Shown here piece by piece: positions 21,778 to 30,635 of a DNA stretch of 64,000 bases (positions are counted from its first letter, which is position 1; every line of letters starts with the position of its first letter). Origin of the DNA: Rhizobacter sp. OV335 (GTDB taxonomy: Bacteria; Pseudomonadota; Gammaproteobacteria; Burkholderiales; Burkholderiaceae_C). The notes beneath the pieces are model-generated. The model ran no database searches. It saw nothing but the letters and a program-made list of their open reading frames with translations, and was not told the origin of the DNA. A program made the position numbers and the translations under genes. The DNA lies in NCBI RefSeq assembly GCF_900142965.1, contig NZ_FRCQ01000001.1, positions 1 through 64,000 of the forward strand, written 5' to 3'.

Positions 21778-22980
21778 ATGACGACCCTCGGAACCCCCCT
21801 CTCTCCCCAAGCCACCAAGGTGATGCTGCTCGGCAGCGGCGAACTGGGCAAGGAGGTGCTGATCGCGCTGCAGCGCCTGGGTGTCGAGACGATCGCGGTC
21901 GACCGCTACGAGAACGCGCCGGGCCAGCAGGTCGCCCACCACGCCCGCACCATCACGATGAGCGATCCGGCGCAGCTGAAGGCGCTGATCGAGGCCGAGC
22001 GCCCGCTGCTGGTGGTGCCCGAGATCGAGGCCATTGCAACGCCGATGCTCGAGGAACTCGAGGCCGCCGGCACCGTGCGCGTGATCCCGACCGCCCGCGC
22101 CGCGCGCCTGACGATGGACCGCGAGGGCATCCGCCGCCTGGCGGCCGAGACGCTCGCGCTGCCGACCAGCCCGTACGTGTTCTGCGATTCGCTGGCCGAG
22201 CTGCAGGCCGCGATCGACGGCAAGACCGGCTACCCCTGCATCGTGAAGCCGGTGATGAGCAGCTCCGGCAAGGGCCAGAGCAAGATCGACGGTCCGGCCG
22301 ACGTGAAGACCGCGTGGGACTACGCGATGGCCGGCGGCCGCGTCAGCCACGGCCGCGTGATCGTCGAGGGCTTCATCGACTTCGACTACGAGATCACCCA
22401 GCTGACGGTGCGCGCGCTGGGCGCTGACGGCCAGGTCGAGACGCACTTCTGCGACCCGATCGGCCATGTGCAGGTCAGCGGCGACTACGTCGAGAGCTGG
22501 CAGCCGCATCCGATGACGCCGGCCGCCCTGGCGCGCTCGCGCGAGATCGCGAAGGCCGTCACCGACAACCTGGGCGGCCAGGGGCTGTTCGGTGTCGAGC
22601 TGTTCGTGAAGGGCGACATGGTGTGGTTCAGCGAGGTCAGCCCGCGCCCGCACGACACCGGCATGGTGACGATGATCACGCAGTGGCAAAACGAGTTCGA
22701 GCTGCATGCGCGCGCGATCCTCGGGCTGCCGGTCGACACCACGCTGAAGAGCCCGGGCGCGAGCGCGGTGATCTATGGTGGCGTCGAGGCCAAGGGCATC
22801 GTGTTCGACGGCGTCGCCGAGGCGATGCGCGTGCCCAACAGCGACATCCGCCTGTTCGGCAAGCCGGAGAGCTTCAAGAAGCGCCGCATGGGCGTCGCGC
22901 TGGTGCACGACCGGGACGTCGAGGTCGCGCGCACGCAGGCCAAGCTGGCGGCCAGCAAGGTCAAACCCCGCGAGGCGTGA
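21778..22980 (+). CDS. purT: Formate-dependent phosphoribosylglycinamide formyltransferase
   Basis: PurT carries out the third step of purine synthesis using formate and ATP. The ATP-grasp protein has the N-terminal [12 protein letters not shown] nucleotide fold near residues 15-26, [18 protein letters not shown] in the ATP-binding core, and the metal-binding [28 protein letters not shown]. Length of 400 residues is close to E. coli PurT (392). The ATG at 21778 starts the family's conserved N-terminus. It converges on the EF-G-like gene with a four-base gap. Confidence 0.96.
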   Translation: MTTLGTPLSPQATKVMLLGSGELGKEVLIALQRLGVETIAVDRYENAPGQQVAHHARTITMSDPAQLKALIEAERPLLVVPEIEAIATPMLEELEAAGTVRVIPTARAARLTMDREGIRRLAAETLALPTSPYVFCDSLAELQAAIDGKTGYPCIVKPVMSSSGKGQSKIDGPADVKTAWDYAMAGGRVSHGRVIVEGFIDFDYEITQLTVRALGADGQVETHFCDPIGHVQVSGDYVESWQPHPMTPAALARSREIAKAVTDNLGGQGLFGVELFVKGDMVWFSEVSPRPHDTGMVTMITQWQNEFELHARAILGLPVDTTLKSPGASAVIYGGVEAKGIVFDGVAEAMRVPNSDIRLFGKPESFKKRRMGVALVHDRDVEVARTQAKLAASKVKPREA

Positions 22981-22984
22981 TTCG

Positions 22985-25063
22985 TCAGTCGTCGTCGCGG
23001 GCCTTGTACTGACTGGTCAGCAGGGTCTGCGCCGACGGCGGCACCGCCTCGTAGTGGCTCAGCTCCAGCGTGTAGCGCCCCTGCCCGCCGGTCATGCCGT
23101 TCAGCCGCGCCTGGTAGCCGTTCAGCTCCGACAGCGGCACCAGCCCGTGCACCGTGATGCTGCCGGCCTGCACCGTGCGCGTGCCGTTCACCTGGCCGCG
23201 CTTGGCCGACAGGTCGCCGGTGATGTCGCCCATCGAGAACTCCGGCGCGGTGATCTCCACCTTCACCACCGGTTCCAGCACGATCGGCCGGGCCTTCATC
23301 ACCGCATCGATGAAGGCCTTGCGGCCGGCCGTCACGAAGGCCACTTCCTTCGAGTCGACCGAATGGTGCTTGCCGTCGTAGACGATCACGCGCACGTCCT
23401 TCACCGGGTAGCCGGCGACCACGCCGCTGTCGAGCACCTGGCGCACGCCCTTCTCGACCGCGGGGATGAACTGGCCGGGAATGGTGCCACCCTTCACCTG
23501 GTCGACGAACTCGAAGCCCTTGCCGCGCTCGAGCGGCTCGATGCGCAGGAACACCTCGCCGAACTGGCCGGCCCCGCCGCTCTGCTTCTTGTGCCGGTGG
23601 TGGCCCTCGGCCGGCACGGTCACCGTCTCGCGGTAGGCGATGCGCGGCGGCCGCGTCGACACCTCGCACTTGTAGGTCTCGCTCATGCGCTCGAGCAGCG
23701 TGCGCAGGTGCAGCTCGCCCAGGCCGTAGACCACCGTCTCGTTGGTGCTCGCCGCATGCTCGACCTTCAGGCACGGGTCCTCGTCGACCAGCTTCTGCAG
23801 GATCTCCCACATGCGCTGCTCGTCGCCGCGGCGCTTCGGCTCGATCGCGAGGCCGTGCACCGGCACCGGGAACTCCAGCGGCAACAGGTGCAGGTGGTCG
23901 TCCTCGGCGGCGTCGTGCAGCACCGCATCGAAATGCATCTCGTCCACCTTCGCGACCGCGCACAGATCGCCGGGAATGCCGCGCGGCACCTCGACGTGGT
24001 CCTTGCCCTGCAGCATGAACAGGTGGCCCACCTTGAACGGCTTGCGGCCGTCGCCGATGTAGAGCTGGCTGTCGCGGGTGACCGTGCCCTGGTGGATGCG
24101 GAAGATCCCCATCTTGCCGACATACGGGTCGACGGTGACCTTGAACACATGCGCGATCACGTGCAGCGACGCATCCGGCTGCGCATGCAGCGCCTTCGCA
24201 TCGGCGCCTTCGCCCTTCAGGAACTGCGGCGGGTTGCCCTCGGTCGGGTTCGGCAGCAGCAGGTCGATCACGTCGAGCAGCTCGGCCACGCCGGCGCCGT
24301 TGCGCGCCGAGACGAAGCAGATCGGGATCAGGTGGCCCTCGCGCAGCGCCTGCTCGAGCGGCGCGTGCAGCTCGCGCGGGTCGACGTCGCCGTCGTTCAG
24401 GTAGCGGTCGACGAAGCCGGGGTCGACCTCGACGACCTGCTCGACCAGCGCGCGATGCGCGGTCTCCACAGAAGAAAAATCCGCCTCGCCGGACGGATTG
24501 AAGAAGCAGTCGACCACCTGGGTGCCCTGAGCCGCGGGCAGGTTCAGCGGCAGGCACTCCTTGCCGAAGGTGGCCTGGATCCGCGCGACCAGGCCCGGCA
24601 GGTCCAGCCCCTGCGCATCGATCTTGTTGACGATGATCATGCGGCACAGGCCGCGGTGCGCCGCCCAGTCCATCATGCGCGAGGCCATCATCTCGATGCC
24701 GGACTGCGCGTTGATCACGATCGCCGCGGTCTCGACCGCCTCCAGCGCCGTCATCGACTGGCCGACGCAGTCGGGCATCCCCGGCGTGTCGATCAGGTGC
24801 ACCTGCGAGCCGCCATGCCGGAAATGCATCACCGTCGAGTTGAGCGAGTGCTGCACGCGGCGTTCGAGCGGGTCGAAATCGCTGACCGTGGTGCCGCGGT
24901 CGAGGCTGCCGGGGGCGCCGATCGCGCCGGCCTTGCACAGCAGCGCCTCGGTGAGGCTGGTCTTGCCGGAGGCCGTCTGGCCGACCAGCGCCAGCGTCCG
25001 GATGGCCGCGATGCCGGCATTCACGGGGTTCGCGGGGGTGGCCGCGTTCGATGGGCTTGGCAT
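22985..25063 (-). CDS. Elongation factor G-like GTPase
   Basis: A 692-residue translational GTPase of EF-G architecture. GTPase motifs: G1 GQTASGKT (28-35) in place of the usual GHxDAGKT, switch I RGTTVSDFDPLE, G3 DTPG, G4 NKID, and SARNGAG. Domains III to V follow (HLRTLLERM, GGAGQFGEV, ATGRK-type and MGDITGDLSAKRGQV). It belongs to the EF-G-like subgroup that lacks the classical Ile/Asp-rich G1 and typically stands outside the str operon, as here. Function in translation is uncertain; it is not the main fusA. Confidence 0.88.
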   Translation of the reverse strand: MPSPSNAATPANPVNAGIAAIRTLALVGQTASGKTSLTEALLCKAGAIGAPGSLDRGTTVSDFDPLERRVQHSLNSTVMHFRHGGSQVHLIDTPGMPDCVGQSMTALEAVETAAIVINAQSGIEMMASRMMDWAAHRGLCRMIIVNKIDAQGLDLPGLVARIQATFGKECLPLNLPAAQGTQVVDCFFNPSGEADFSSVETAHRALVEQVVEVDPGFVDRYLNDGDVDPRELHAPLEQALREGHLIPICFVSARNGAGVAELLDVIDLLLPNPTEGNPPQFLKGEGADAKALHAQPDASLHVIAHVFKVTVDPYVGKMGIFRIHQGTVTRDSQLYIGDGRKPFKVGHLFMLQGKDHVEVPRGIPGDLCAVAKVDEMHFDAVLHDAAEDDHLHLLPLEFPVPVHGLAIEPKRRGDEQRMWEILQKLVDEDPCLKVEHAASTNETVVYGLGELHLRTLLERMSETYKCEVSTRPPRIAYRETVTVPAEGHHRHKKQSGGAGQFGEVFLRIEPLERGKGFEFVDQVKGGTIPGQFIPAVEKGVRQVLDSGVVAGYPVKDVRVIVYDGKHHSVDSKEVAFVTAGRKAFIDAVMKARPIVLEPVVKVEITAPEFSMGDITGDLSAKRGQVNGTRTVQAGSITVHGLVPLSELNGYQARLNGMTGGQGRYTLELSHYEAVPPSAQTLLTSQYKARDDD

Positions 25064-25289
25064 GGCGCTCTCCTTTCGCGCCGCAGGCGCTGAGCGGTGA
25101 GGGGGCGATCGAGGTTAGTGGATCGTCCCGGCGGCGGCAAGCGGGCGCACCCGCGGGCTGCCCCGGTGCTCACCATTCCCTGGCACGGCGGTGTCCTACA
25201 GCAGGGTGCAGCCCTGGCCGACAGCCCCGGTGGGCGGCGCGGGCCACAGTGCTGGGGCAGGCAAGCGCCGATTGCCCGAAGGATCTGTC

Positions 25290-25505
25290 ATGACCACCCC
25301 CCAAGCCCCTGGCCGCAAGAGCGACACCACCGTGCGGCGCGACCGTGACGCGGAGCCGCAACTGCCCCATGAACGCGACGAATCGAGCCAGAAGGACGAG
25401 ACGCCGCGCCCCCGCATCGAGCAAGCGCACCGCGACGTGTCGCGCGGCATGGTCGACACCGACCGCGGGCCGGCAATGGACAAGGCCTACAAGAAGCAGC
25501 GGTAG
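25290..25505 (+). CDS. Small highly charged conserved protein
   Basis: A 71-residue, hydrophilic, probably disordered protein (KSDTTVRRDRDAEPQLPHERDESSQ, ending MVDTDRGPAMDKAYKKQR). Its pattern of RRDRDxEPQLPHERDESS is one I know from small uncharacterised Burkholderiales proteins. A GAAGGA ribosome site precedes the ATG by seven bases. It is divergent from the EF-G-like gene and converges on the DeoR regulator. In the 226-base gap 25064-25289 I see no further feature. Confidence 0.7.
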   Translation: MTTPQAPGRKSDTTVRRDRDAEPQLPHERDESSQKDETPRPRIEQAHRDVSRGMVDTDRGPAMDKAYKKQR

Positions 25506-25518
25506 GCCGCGCCGCTGC

Positions 25519-26274
25519 TCACGCTCGAACGACGGCCAGCCCCAGCTTCTCGAAGCCGGCCAGCACCTTCTTCGGCGTGTCGCGGTCGACGATCAAACCG
25601 GTGGCGGCGCTGCACGGTGCGATCGTGTAGGCCGACGCGCTCTGCAGCTTCTCGGCCGAGGCGAGCACCCAAGTCTCGGCCGCCTGCGTCATCAGCGCGC
25701 GCTTGATGTGCGACTCTTCCAGGTCGCCGGTCGACAGCCCGGCGCCGGTGGAGATGCCGGTGACGCCCATGAAGTACAGGTCGGCCCGGATGCGGCCGAT
25801 CGCCTCCAGCGCGCCGGCGCCGACCGCCACCACCGAATGCTTGAAGAGCCGCCCGCCGATCAGCACGACCTCGATCAGCGGGTGCTCGACGAGCTCGAGC
25901 GCGATCGTCGGACTGTGCGTGACGACCGTCGCGCGCAGCGTGGGGGCGAGCTGCCACGCGAGCTGCTGGCAGGTGGTGCCGCCATCGATGAAGACGATCT
26001 GCCCCGGCTGCACCATCGCGGCCGCCGCGCGCGCGATGCTCGCCTTGGCCTGCGGTTCGACCGCGCGCCGTGCCGAGAAATCGCCCACCGCGGCCGAGGC
26101 CGGCAGCGCGCCACCGTGCACCCGCTGCAGCAGGCCCTCGGCCGCGAGCGCGCGCAGGTCGCGCCGGATCGTGTCTTCCGACAGCCCGAGCTCGTCGCTC
26201 AGCGTGGCGGCCACGACCTGGCCGTCCTGCCGCAGCCGGCCCAGGATCAGTTGCTTGCGTTGTTCGGTCAGCAT
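25519..26274 (-). CDS. DeoR-family transcriptional regulator
   Basis: A 251-residue repressor-type protein: N-terminal HTH with the DeoR signature (RKQLILGRLRQDGQV, LSEDTIRRDLRALAAEGLLQRVHGGAL) and a C-terminal sugar-phosphate-sensing domain (DGGTTCQQLAWQL, VTHSPTIALEL, DLYFMGVTGI). It is divergent from a Nudix hydrolase gene, and the gap carries three evenly spaced repeats over the Nudix promoter. The ATG at 26274 matches the family start; 26310 would run into the repeats. The ligand is unknown, possibly a sugar phosphate. Confidence 0.9.
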   Translation of the reverse strand: MLTEQRKQLILGRLRQDGQVVAATLSDELGLSEDTIRRDLRALAAEGLLQRVHGGALPASAAVGDFSARRAVEPQAKASIARAAAAMVQPGQIVFIDGGTTCQQLAWQLAPTLRATVVTHSPTIALELVEHPLIEVVLIGGRLFKHSVVAVGAGALEAIGRIRADLYFMGVTGISTGAGLSTGDLEESHIKRALMTQAAETWVLASAEKLQSASAYTIAPCSAATGLIVDRDTPKKVLAGFEKLGLAVVRA

Positions 26275-26280
26275 GGCCGC

Positions 26281-26327
26281 GAGTCTGCACGAAAATACTT
26301 GACACTGCACGAGTCTGCAAGAATCAT
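26281..26327 (+). promoter_or_regulatory. Nudix promoter overlapped by three direct repeats (DeoR operator candidate)
   Basis: A TTGACA box (26299-26304) and AATCAT (26322-26327) are 17 bases apart and point to the Nudix gene. TGCACGA or TGCAAGA repeats start at 26286, 26306 and 26316, that is 20 and 10 bases apart and so on the same DNA face; two sit in a longer GAGTCTGCAnGAA repeat (26281 and 26311). DeoR proteins bind such direct repeats. Repeats and boxes are seen; binding is inferred. Confidence 0.6.
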
Positions 26328-26356
26328 CGCGTTTTCATCTTGAGCCGGAGATTGCC

Positions 26357-26938
26357 GTGAACGACCGCGTGCGCATCGTCGACGTGAAGGTGCTGAGCGA
26401 CGACTGGTACGTGCTCAGGAAGACGAGCTTCGACTTCCTGCGCAGCGACGGCAGCTGGCAGCGCCAGAGCCGCGAGACCTACGACCGCGGCAACGGCGCG
26501 ACGATCCTGCTCTACAACCGCGCGCTTCGCACCGTGGTGCTGACGCGCCAGTTCCGCTTCCCGGCCTACGTGAACGGCACGCCGGACGGCATGCTGATCG
26601 AGGCCTGCGCCGGGCTGCTCGACCAGGACGACCCGGCCACCTGCATCCGCCGCGAGACCGAGGAGGAAACCGGCTACCGCATCGCCGAAGTGCGCCAGGT
26701 GTTCGAGGCCTACATGAGCCCCGGTTCGGTGACCGAGCGGCTGCACTTCTTCGTCGGCGCGTACGAGGCGCGCGACAAGGTGTCGAAGGGCGGCGGCGAG
26801 CAGCACGAGGGCGAGGACATCGAGGTGCTCGAACCCACGCTCGACGAGGCGCTGGCCTGGGTCGCGTCGGGAAAGATCCGCGATGGCAAGACCATCATGC
26901 TGCTGCAGTACGCGAAGCTGAACCGGCTGGTGGACTGA
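26357..26938 (+). CDS. nudK: Nudix hydrolase, NudK-type (GDP-mannose pyrophosphatase family)
   Basis: A 193-residue Nudix enzyme. The Nudix box is present as GLLDQDDPATCIRRETEEETGY (G...REtxEExGY pattern), and the surrounding NGATILLYN, VVLTRQFRFPAY and MSPGSVTERLHFFVG segments fit the NudK group, which cleaves GDP-mannose and related nucleotide sugars. The GTG start at 26357 follows CCGGAG. It is regulated, by position, by the divergent DeoR protein, which suggests a sugar-linked role. Substrate assignment is by family likeness. Confidence 0.85.
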   Translation: MNDRVRIVDVKVLSDDWYVLRKTSFDFLRSDGSWQRQSRETYDRGNGATILLYNRALRTVVLTRQFRFPAYVNGTPDGMLIEACAGLLDQDDPATCIRRETEEETGYRIAEVRQVFEAYMSPGSVTERLHFFVGAYEARDKVSKGGGEQHEGEDIEVLEPTLDEALAWVASGKIRDGKTIMLLQYAKLNRLVD

Positions 26939-26954
26939 CCGGTTCGAGGACCCA

Positions 26955-27971
26955 TCAGCCGGCGTCGGACGCCAGCCGCGACACCGGCACGGTCACGCTG
27001 CGGTCGATCGTGCCGTTCTTTCCCTGGTCGACGGTGATCGTGGCGAGGGAGTTCGCGATCGACAGGCCGATCGCGACACGCGGCAGCGTGATCGTCCAGG
27101 CTCCGGCGATCGGCAGGCCGGTCGGGCCGTAGCTGACGCCGCCTTGCGTGGCGACGGTGACGCTGGCGCTGCCGTTCGGCAGCGTGGGCGACAGTGTGTA
27201 CGTGCCGTTGATCGCGCTGCCCTGCAGCACGCCATCGCGCAGCGCGGCCTGGTGTGTGATGTCCACTGCGTTCAGTGAGAAGTCGCTGGTGCGGCCGTTG
27301 TAGTGCGTCGTCAGCCCGAGGCTGGGGGACGTGACATGGCTCGTCAGCAGCGTCGTGCCGTTGCCGTCGGTGGTCGACGAGACGCTGCGCGTGGTGCTGC
27401 CGTTCAGCGAGGCGCTGCCGCGTGGCATGGCGACCGACAGTCCGGTCGCCTCGGTCGTGACGGTCAGCCCACCCGCGGCGGCATCCAGCACTGTCAGCGA
27501 CAGCGCGCCGTTGACCACGGCCGCGCCCGCCGAGCCGCGGCAGTCCATGAAGGCCAGCGTGTAGATCTCACCGGTGTCCAGCTGCCCGTTCAGCACGCTG
27601 GCGGCGGTGCCGCCGGTGATGGTGAGCAGCGCGCTGCCGCCGCCGGCGCAGTCGACCGTCAGGTTGGTGACCGCCGAGGCCGACACGCGCTGCGCCGATT
27701 CATGCGCGGCCGCCACCGTGGCCTGCGTGGCCACCACCGACTGCGCGGCCAGCACGCTGGTGTCGAGCACGGTCGCCGCGTCGCTGGCGATCAGCGACGC
27801 GTTCGCGCTGTAGCTGGTGGCCGTGTCGGCGCTCAGCACCTCGTCGGCGGCATCGCTGCTGCCTCCGCCGCCGCACGCGGTGAGGGCGCCGATCGCGGCC
27901 AGGGCAGCCAGCGCGGTGGCGCACGGCTGGCTCAACGGATGGCGGGTGGTACGGTGGATCGAACGGCTCAT
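26955..27971 (-). CDS. Predicted secreted lipoprotein of unknown function
   Basis: A 338-residue protein with a lipoprotein signal: basic start, hydrophobic LAALAAIGALTAC and a Cys followed by GGGGSSDAADE. The mature part is rich in Thr, Ser, Ala, Val and Gly, with alternating beta-like strands (SLTVLDAAAGGLTVTTEATGLSV) and no enzyme motif; DCAGG and DCRGS may pair as a disulfide. The start at 27971 has a GAGGAG site. The family is unknown to me. It lies 95 bases downstream of the sensor kinase on the same strand but is not obviously linked to it. Confidence 0.7.
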   Translation of the reverse strand: MSRSIHRTTRHPLSQPCATALAALAAIGALTACGGGGSSDAADEVLSADTATSYSANASLIASDAATVLDTSVLAAQSVVATQATVAAAHESAQRVSASAVTNLTVDCAGGGSALLTITGGTAASVLNGQLDTGEIYTLAFMDCRGSAGAAVVNGALSLTVLDAAAGGLTVTTEATGLSVAMPRGSASLNGSTTRSVSSTTDGNGTTLLTSHVTSPSLGLTTHYNGRTSDFSLNAVDITHQAALRDGVLQGSAINGTYTLSPTLPNGSASVTVATQGGVSYGPTGLPIAGAWTITLPRVAIGLSIANSLATITVDQGKNGTIDRSVTVPVSRLASDAG

Positions 27972-28066
27972 GGCGGGCTCCTCGGGAAGTTGTTGGTGTT
28001 CATTGAACGCGGTGTGCCGCGGTGGGCGCACCTCGTTGCGCGACGAATTGCGACGGCATTGAAACA

Positions 28067-29341
28067 TCAGCCGAGCGTGACGCGCACGCGGTGCATGTTG
28101 CCATCGCGCTCGAAGGCCAGCACGCCGCCCAGCCGTGTCGCGACCTGCCGCACGATCGCGAGCCCGAGGCCGGTGCCGGGCCGCGAGCGGCTGTCGTCGC
28201 CGCGTGCGAACGCATCGGTCAGGTGCGCCACCTCGGCGGCGGGAATGCCGTCGCCGGCGTCGTCGACCGTGATCCAGGCCTGTGCGGGCGAGCCGCCGAC
28301 GCTCACCCGCACCGGTGCGCAGCCGTGCTTCAGCGCGTTGTCGACGAGGTTGGCGATGAGCCGCTCGACGAGCAGGCGGTTCGCACGCTCGCGCGGCAGC
28401 GCGGCCGGCGCATCGAGTGCGAGTTCGGCGGCGGGCCGCTCGAAACCCGCGACCACCTGCCGCGCGACGGCAGCGAGATCCACCGTCTCGTTGCACGGCA
28501 GCTCGCCGGCGCGCACGTGGTCGAGGAAGCTCTCGATCAGCCGGTCGGCGTCGTGCACGTTGCGCACGATGCTGGCTCGGCGCGCCCGTGTCTCGTCGGC
28601 GTCGGGCAGCAGCTCGGCAGCCATGCGGATGCGGCCGAGCGGGCTGCGCAGGTCGTGCGAGACACCGGCCAGCAGCACGGCGCGTTCGCGCTCGTGCTGC
28701 TGCAGGCGCGCGAGCAGGTCGCGGTAGGCGGTGTCGATCGCGGCGACCTCGGGCGAGGCTGTTGCGGGGGCCGCGACCGGTGCAGGCTGGCCGGGCTGGT
28801 GCGCCTGCATGCGCTCGCGCAGCTGCTCGAGCGGGCGCGTCAGGCGCCGGGTGAAGCGCCAGCTGACGCCGACGACCAACGCGCTGGTGATCAGCAGCGC
28901 GAGCAGCGTGCGCGCCGACCAGGCGGGCACCACGACCTGCCCAGCCACGCCCAGCCACTTCGCCGGCCGGTCCGGCGGCACCACGTGCAGCCACACCATC
29001 GGCTCGCCGCGGCCCGGTTCCATGCCGAGGCGGATCTCGTCGACCGGCACATCGCGCGCGCGCAGCGCCTGCCGCAGCGCGACGAAGCGCGGCGCGTTGC
29101 GCACGGTGCGCCGCGCTTCGGGTGGGGCGTCGTCGCGCTGCTGCACGGCCAGCGCGTCCGCCACCGGCGGTGCGAGCCCGACCGCCGCCGCCAGGTGCGG
29201 CGCCCAGCGCTCCGCGTACAGCACCGCCACCGTCACGTTGCGCTCGATGTAGAACAGCAGCCCGAACACCAGCGCGAGCGCCGTGACGAGGCCGAGCTGC
29301 GCGAGCAGCAGGCGGGCGAACAGGCTGTCGAAGCGGCGCAC
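28067..29341 (-). CDS. Two-component sensor histidine kinase, EnvZ-like
   Basis: A 424-residue membrane kinase. One transmembrane helix near residues 12-31, a periplasmic part of about 110 residues, a second helix near 143-160, then HAMP, dimerisation domain with the H-box AGVSHDLRSPLGRIRM, and the ATPase with N-box NLVDNALKHG, G1 DDAGDGIP and G2 GTGLGLAIV. The layout and H-box resemble EnvZ. It follows its response regulator gene by four bases, so the pair is one operon. The stimulus is unknown. Confidence 0.93.
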   Translation of the reverse strand: MRRFDSLFARLLLAQLGLVTALALVFGLLFYIERNVTVAVLYAERWAPHLAAAVGLAPPVADALAVQQRDDAPPEARRTVRNAPRFVALRQALRARDVPVDEIRLGMEPGRGEPMVWLHVVPPDRPAKWLGVAGQVVVPAWSARTLLALLITSALVVGVSWRFTRRLTRPLEQLRERMQAHQPGQPAPVAAPATASPEVAAIDTAYRDLLARLQQHERERAVLLAGVSHDLRSPLGRIRMAAELLPDADETRARRASIVRNVHDADRLIESFLDHVRAGELPCNETVDLAAVARQVVAGFERPAAELALDAPAALPRERANRLLVERLIANLVDNALKHGCAPVRVSVGGSPAQAWITVDDAGDGIPAAEVAHLTDAFARGDDSRSRPGTGLGLAIVRQVATRLGGVLAFERDGNMHRVRVTLG

Positions 29342-29345
29342 GAAC

Positions 29346-30035
29346 TCAGCCGCGCGGCACGAAGACGTAGCCCTCGCCGCGAATGGTGTCGATCCATTCG
29401 CTGCCCGGCGCGGCCTCGGCCAGCTTGCGGCGCAGCCGCGCGACCTGCACGTCCACCGTGCGGTCCAGCGGCTTGTAGCCGCCGCTCTGCACCGCGTCGC
29501 TGAGCTGCTCGCGCGTCAGCGGCCGGCCGGGCGTGCGCGCGAGGGCGGTCAGCAGCTTGTACTCGACGCTGGTCAGCGAGATCGCGGCGCTGCCGGCCCG
29601 CACCTCGCGCTTCAGCAGGTCGATCGTCAGCCCGTCGAAGCGCAGTTGCGGCGCGTCGGCCCGGCCGGGTGCCTGGCGGCGCAGCAGCGCGCGCACCCGG
29701 GCGACGAGTTCGCGCGGCTCGAACGGCTTCGGCAGGTAGTCGTCGGCGCCGATCTCCAGCCCGAGCACGCGGTCCATCGGGTCGCCGCGCGCCGTCAGCA
29801 TCACGATGCCGAGGCCGGGGTGCGCCGCGCGCCAGCGGCGGCAGACGTCGAAGCCGTTGGCGTCTGGCAGCATCACGTCCAGCAGCACCGCATCGGGCTG
29901 CCCTTGCGACAGCGCGCGCTCGCCATCGCCGGCAGTCAGCACCGCGTGCACCGACCAGCCTTCGCGCTCAAGCAGCTCGCAGACCATGCCCGACAGCTCG
30001 GCATCGTCGTCGACCATCAGGACCAGCGGCTTCAT
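29346..30035 (-). CDS. OmpR-family response regulator
   Basis: A 229-residue regulator: receiver domain with acidic pocket DDDAE (9-13), phospho-acceptor Asp53 in LLDVMLPD, Thr in VMLTARG and Lys in YLPKPF, then an OmpR/PhoB winged-helix domain ending DVQVARLRRKLAEAAPGSEWIDTIRGEGYVF. It is the partner of the adjoining EnvZ-like kinase. The gene is divergent from a small Cys-rich secreted protein (134-base gap), which could be a target. Confidence 0.94.
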   Translation of the reverse strand: MKPLVLMVDDDAELSGMVCELLEREGWSVHAVLTAGDGERALSQGQPDAVLLDVMLPDANGFDVCRRWRAAHPGLGIVMLTARGDPMDRVLGLEIGADDYLPKPFEPRELVARVRALLRRQAPGRADAPQLRFDGLTIDLLKREVRAGSAAISLTSVEYKLLTALARTPGRPLTREQLSDAVQSGGYKPLDRTVDVQVARLRRKLAEAAPGSEWIDTIRGEGYVFVPRG

Positions 30036-30169
30036 GGAGCGGCAGTCTACGGGTCGCGCACCAGGGCAGCGCGAACATTTCAGCGCTGTCGCAAATCGTC
30101 GTGCGCGCGGCGTGGCGGCGCCGTCCTTCGGCGTTTCAATCCGGCCATCGATGCCCTGGAGACCCTCCC

Positions 30170-30508
30170 ATGAAGACGACGTCCGTCCTGCTGTCCTTGT
30201 CGCTGCTCGTGCTGGCCGGCGCTGCCGCCGCGCGCGACGCCAACCCGATGGCCCAGGCCTGCAAGGCCGACCACGCGAAGTTCTGCAAGTCGACGCAGCC
30301 CGGCGGCGGGCGCATCGTCGAGTGCCTGAAATCGCACGAGGCCGAACTGGCGCCGGCCTGCAAGTCAGCGCTCGACACCGCATCGACCTGCGGGCCCGAG
30401 GTGAAGAGAATCTGCGGCGATGCAAAAGGGAGTGCCGTGCGCGAGTGCGTGAAGGCGCACGCGGCCGAATTCAGCGAGGCCTGTCGCGCGACGCTTGCCA
30501 GGCGTTGA
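30170..30508 (+). CDS. Small secreted Cys-rich repeat protein (GLG1-like repeats)
   Basis: A 112-residue protein with a Sec signal peptide (MKTTSVLLSLSLLVLAG, cleavage after AAA). The mature part carries six to eight cysteines in the pattern CKADHAKFC...CLKSHEAELAPACKSAL, repeated as CGPEVKRIC...CVKAHAAEFSEACRATL, which is the cysteine-rich GLG1-type repeat seen in short bacterial periplasmic proteins. A TGGAGA ribosome site precedes the ATG. It is divergent from the EnvZ/OmpR-like pair. Function unknown; metal or redox sensing is only a guess. Confidence 0.75.
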   Translation: MKTTSVLLSLSLLVLAGAAAARDANPMAQACKADHAKFCKSTQPGGGRIVECLKSHEAELAPACKSALDTASTCGPEVKRICGDAKGSAVRECVKAHAAEFSEACRATLARR

Positions 30509-30635
30509 ACTCCCCCCCCAGGTGCGCACTAACTCACGCGCTCGAATCGGCGGCGCCTGAACGGCCTTGCCCTGCACGATCCTTCCCCTACCATCCGCGC
30601 CACGGCCGTGAGGCCGGTCGCAAAGGGACGAGGGA

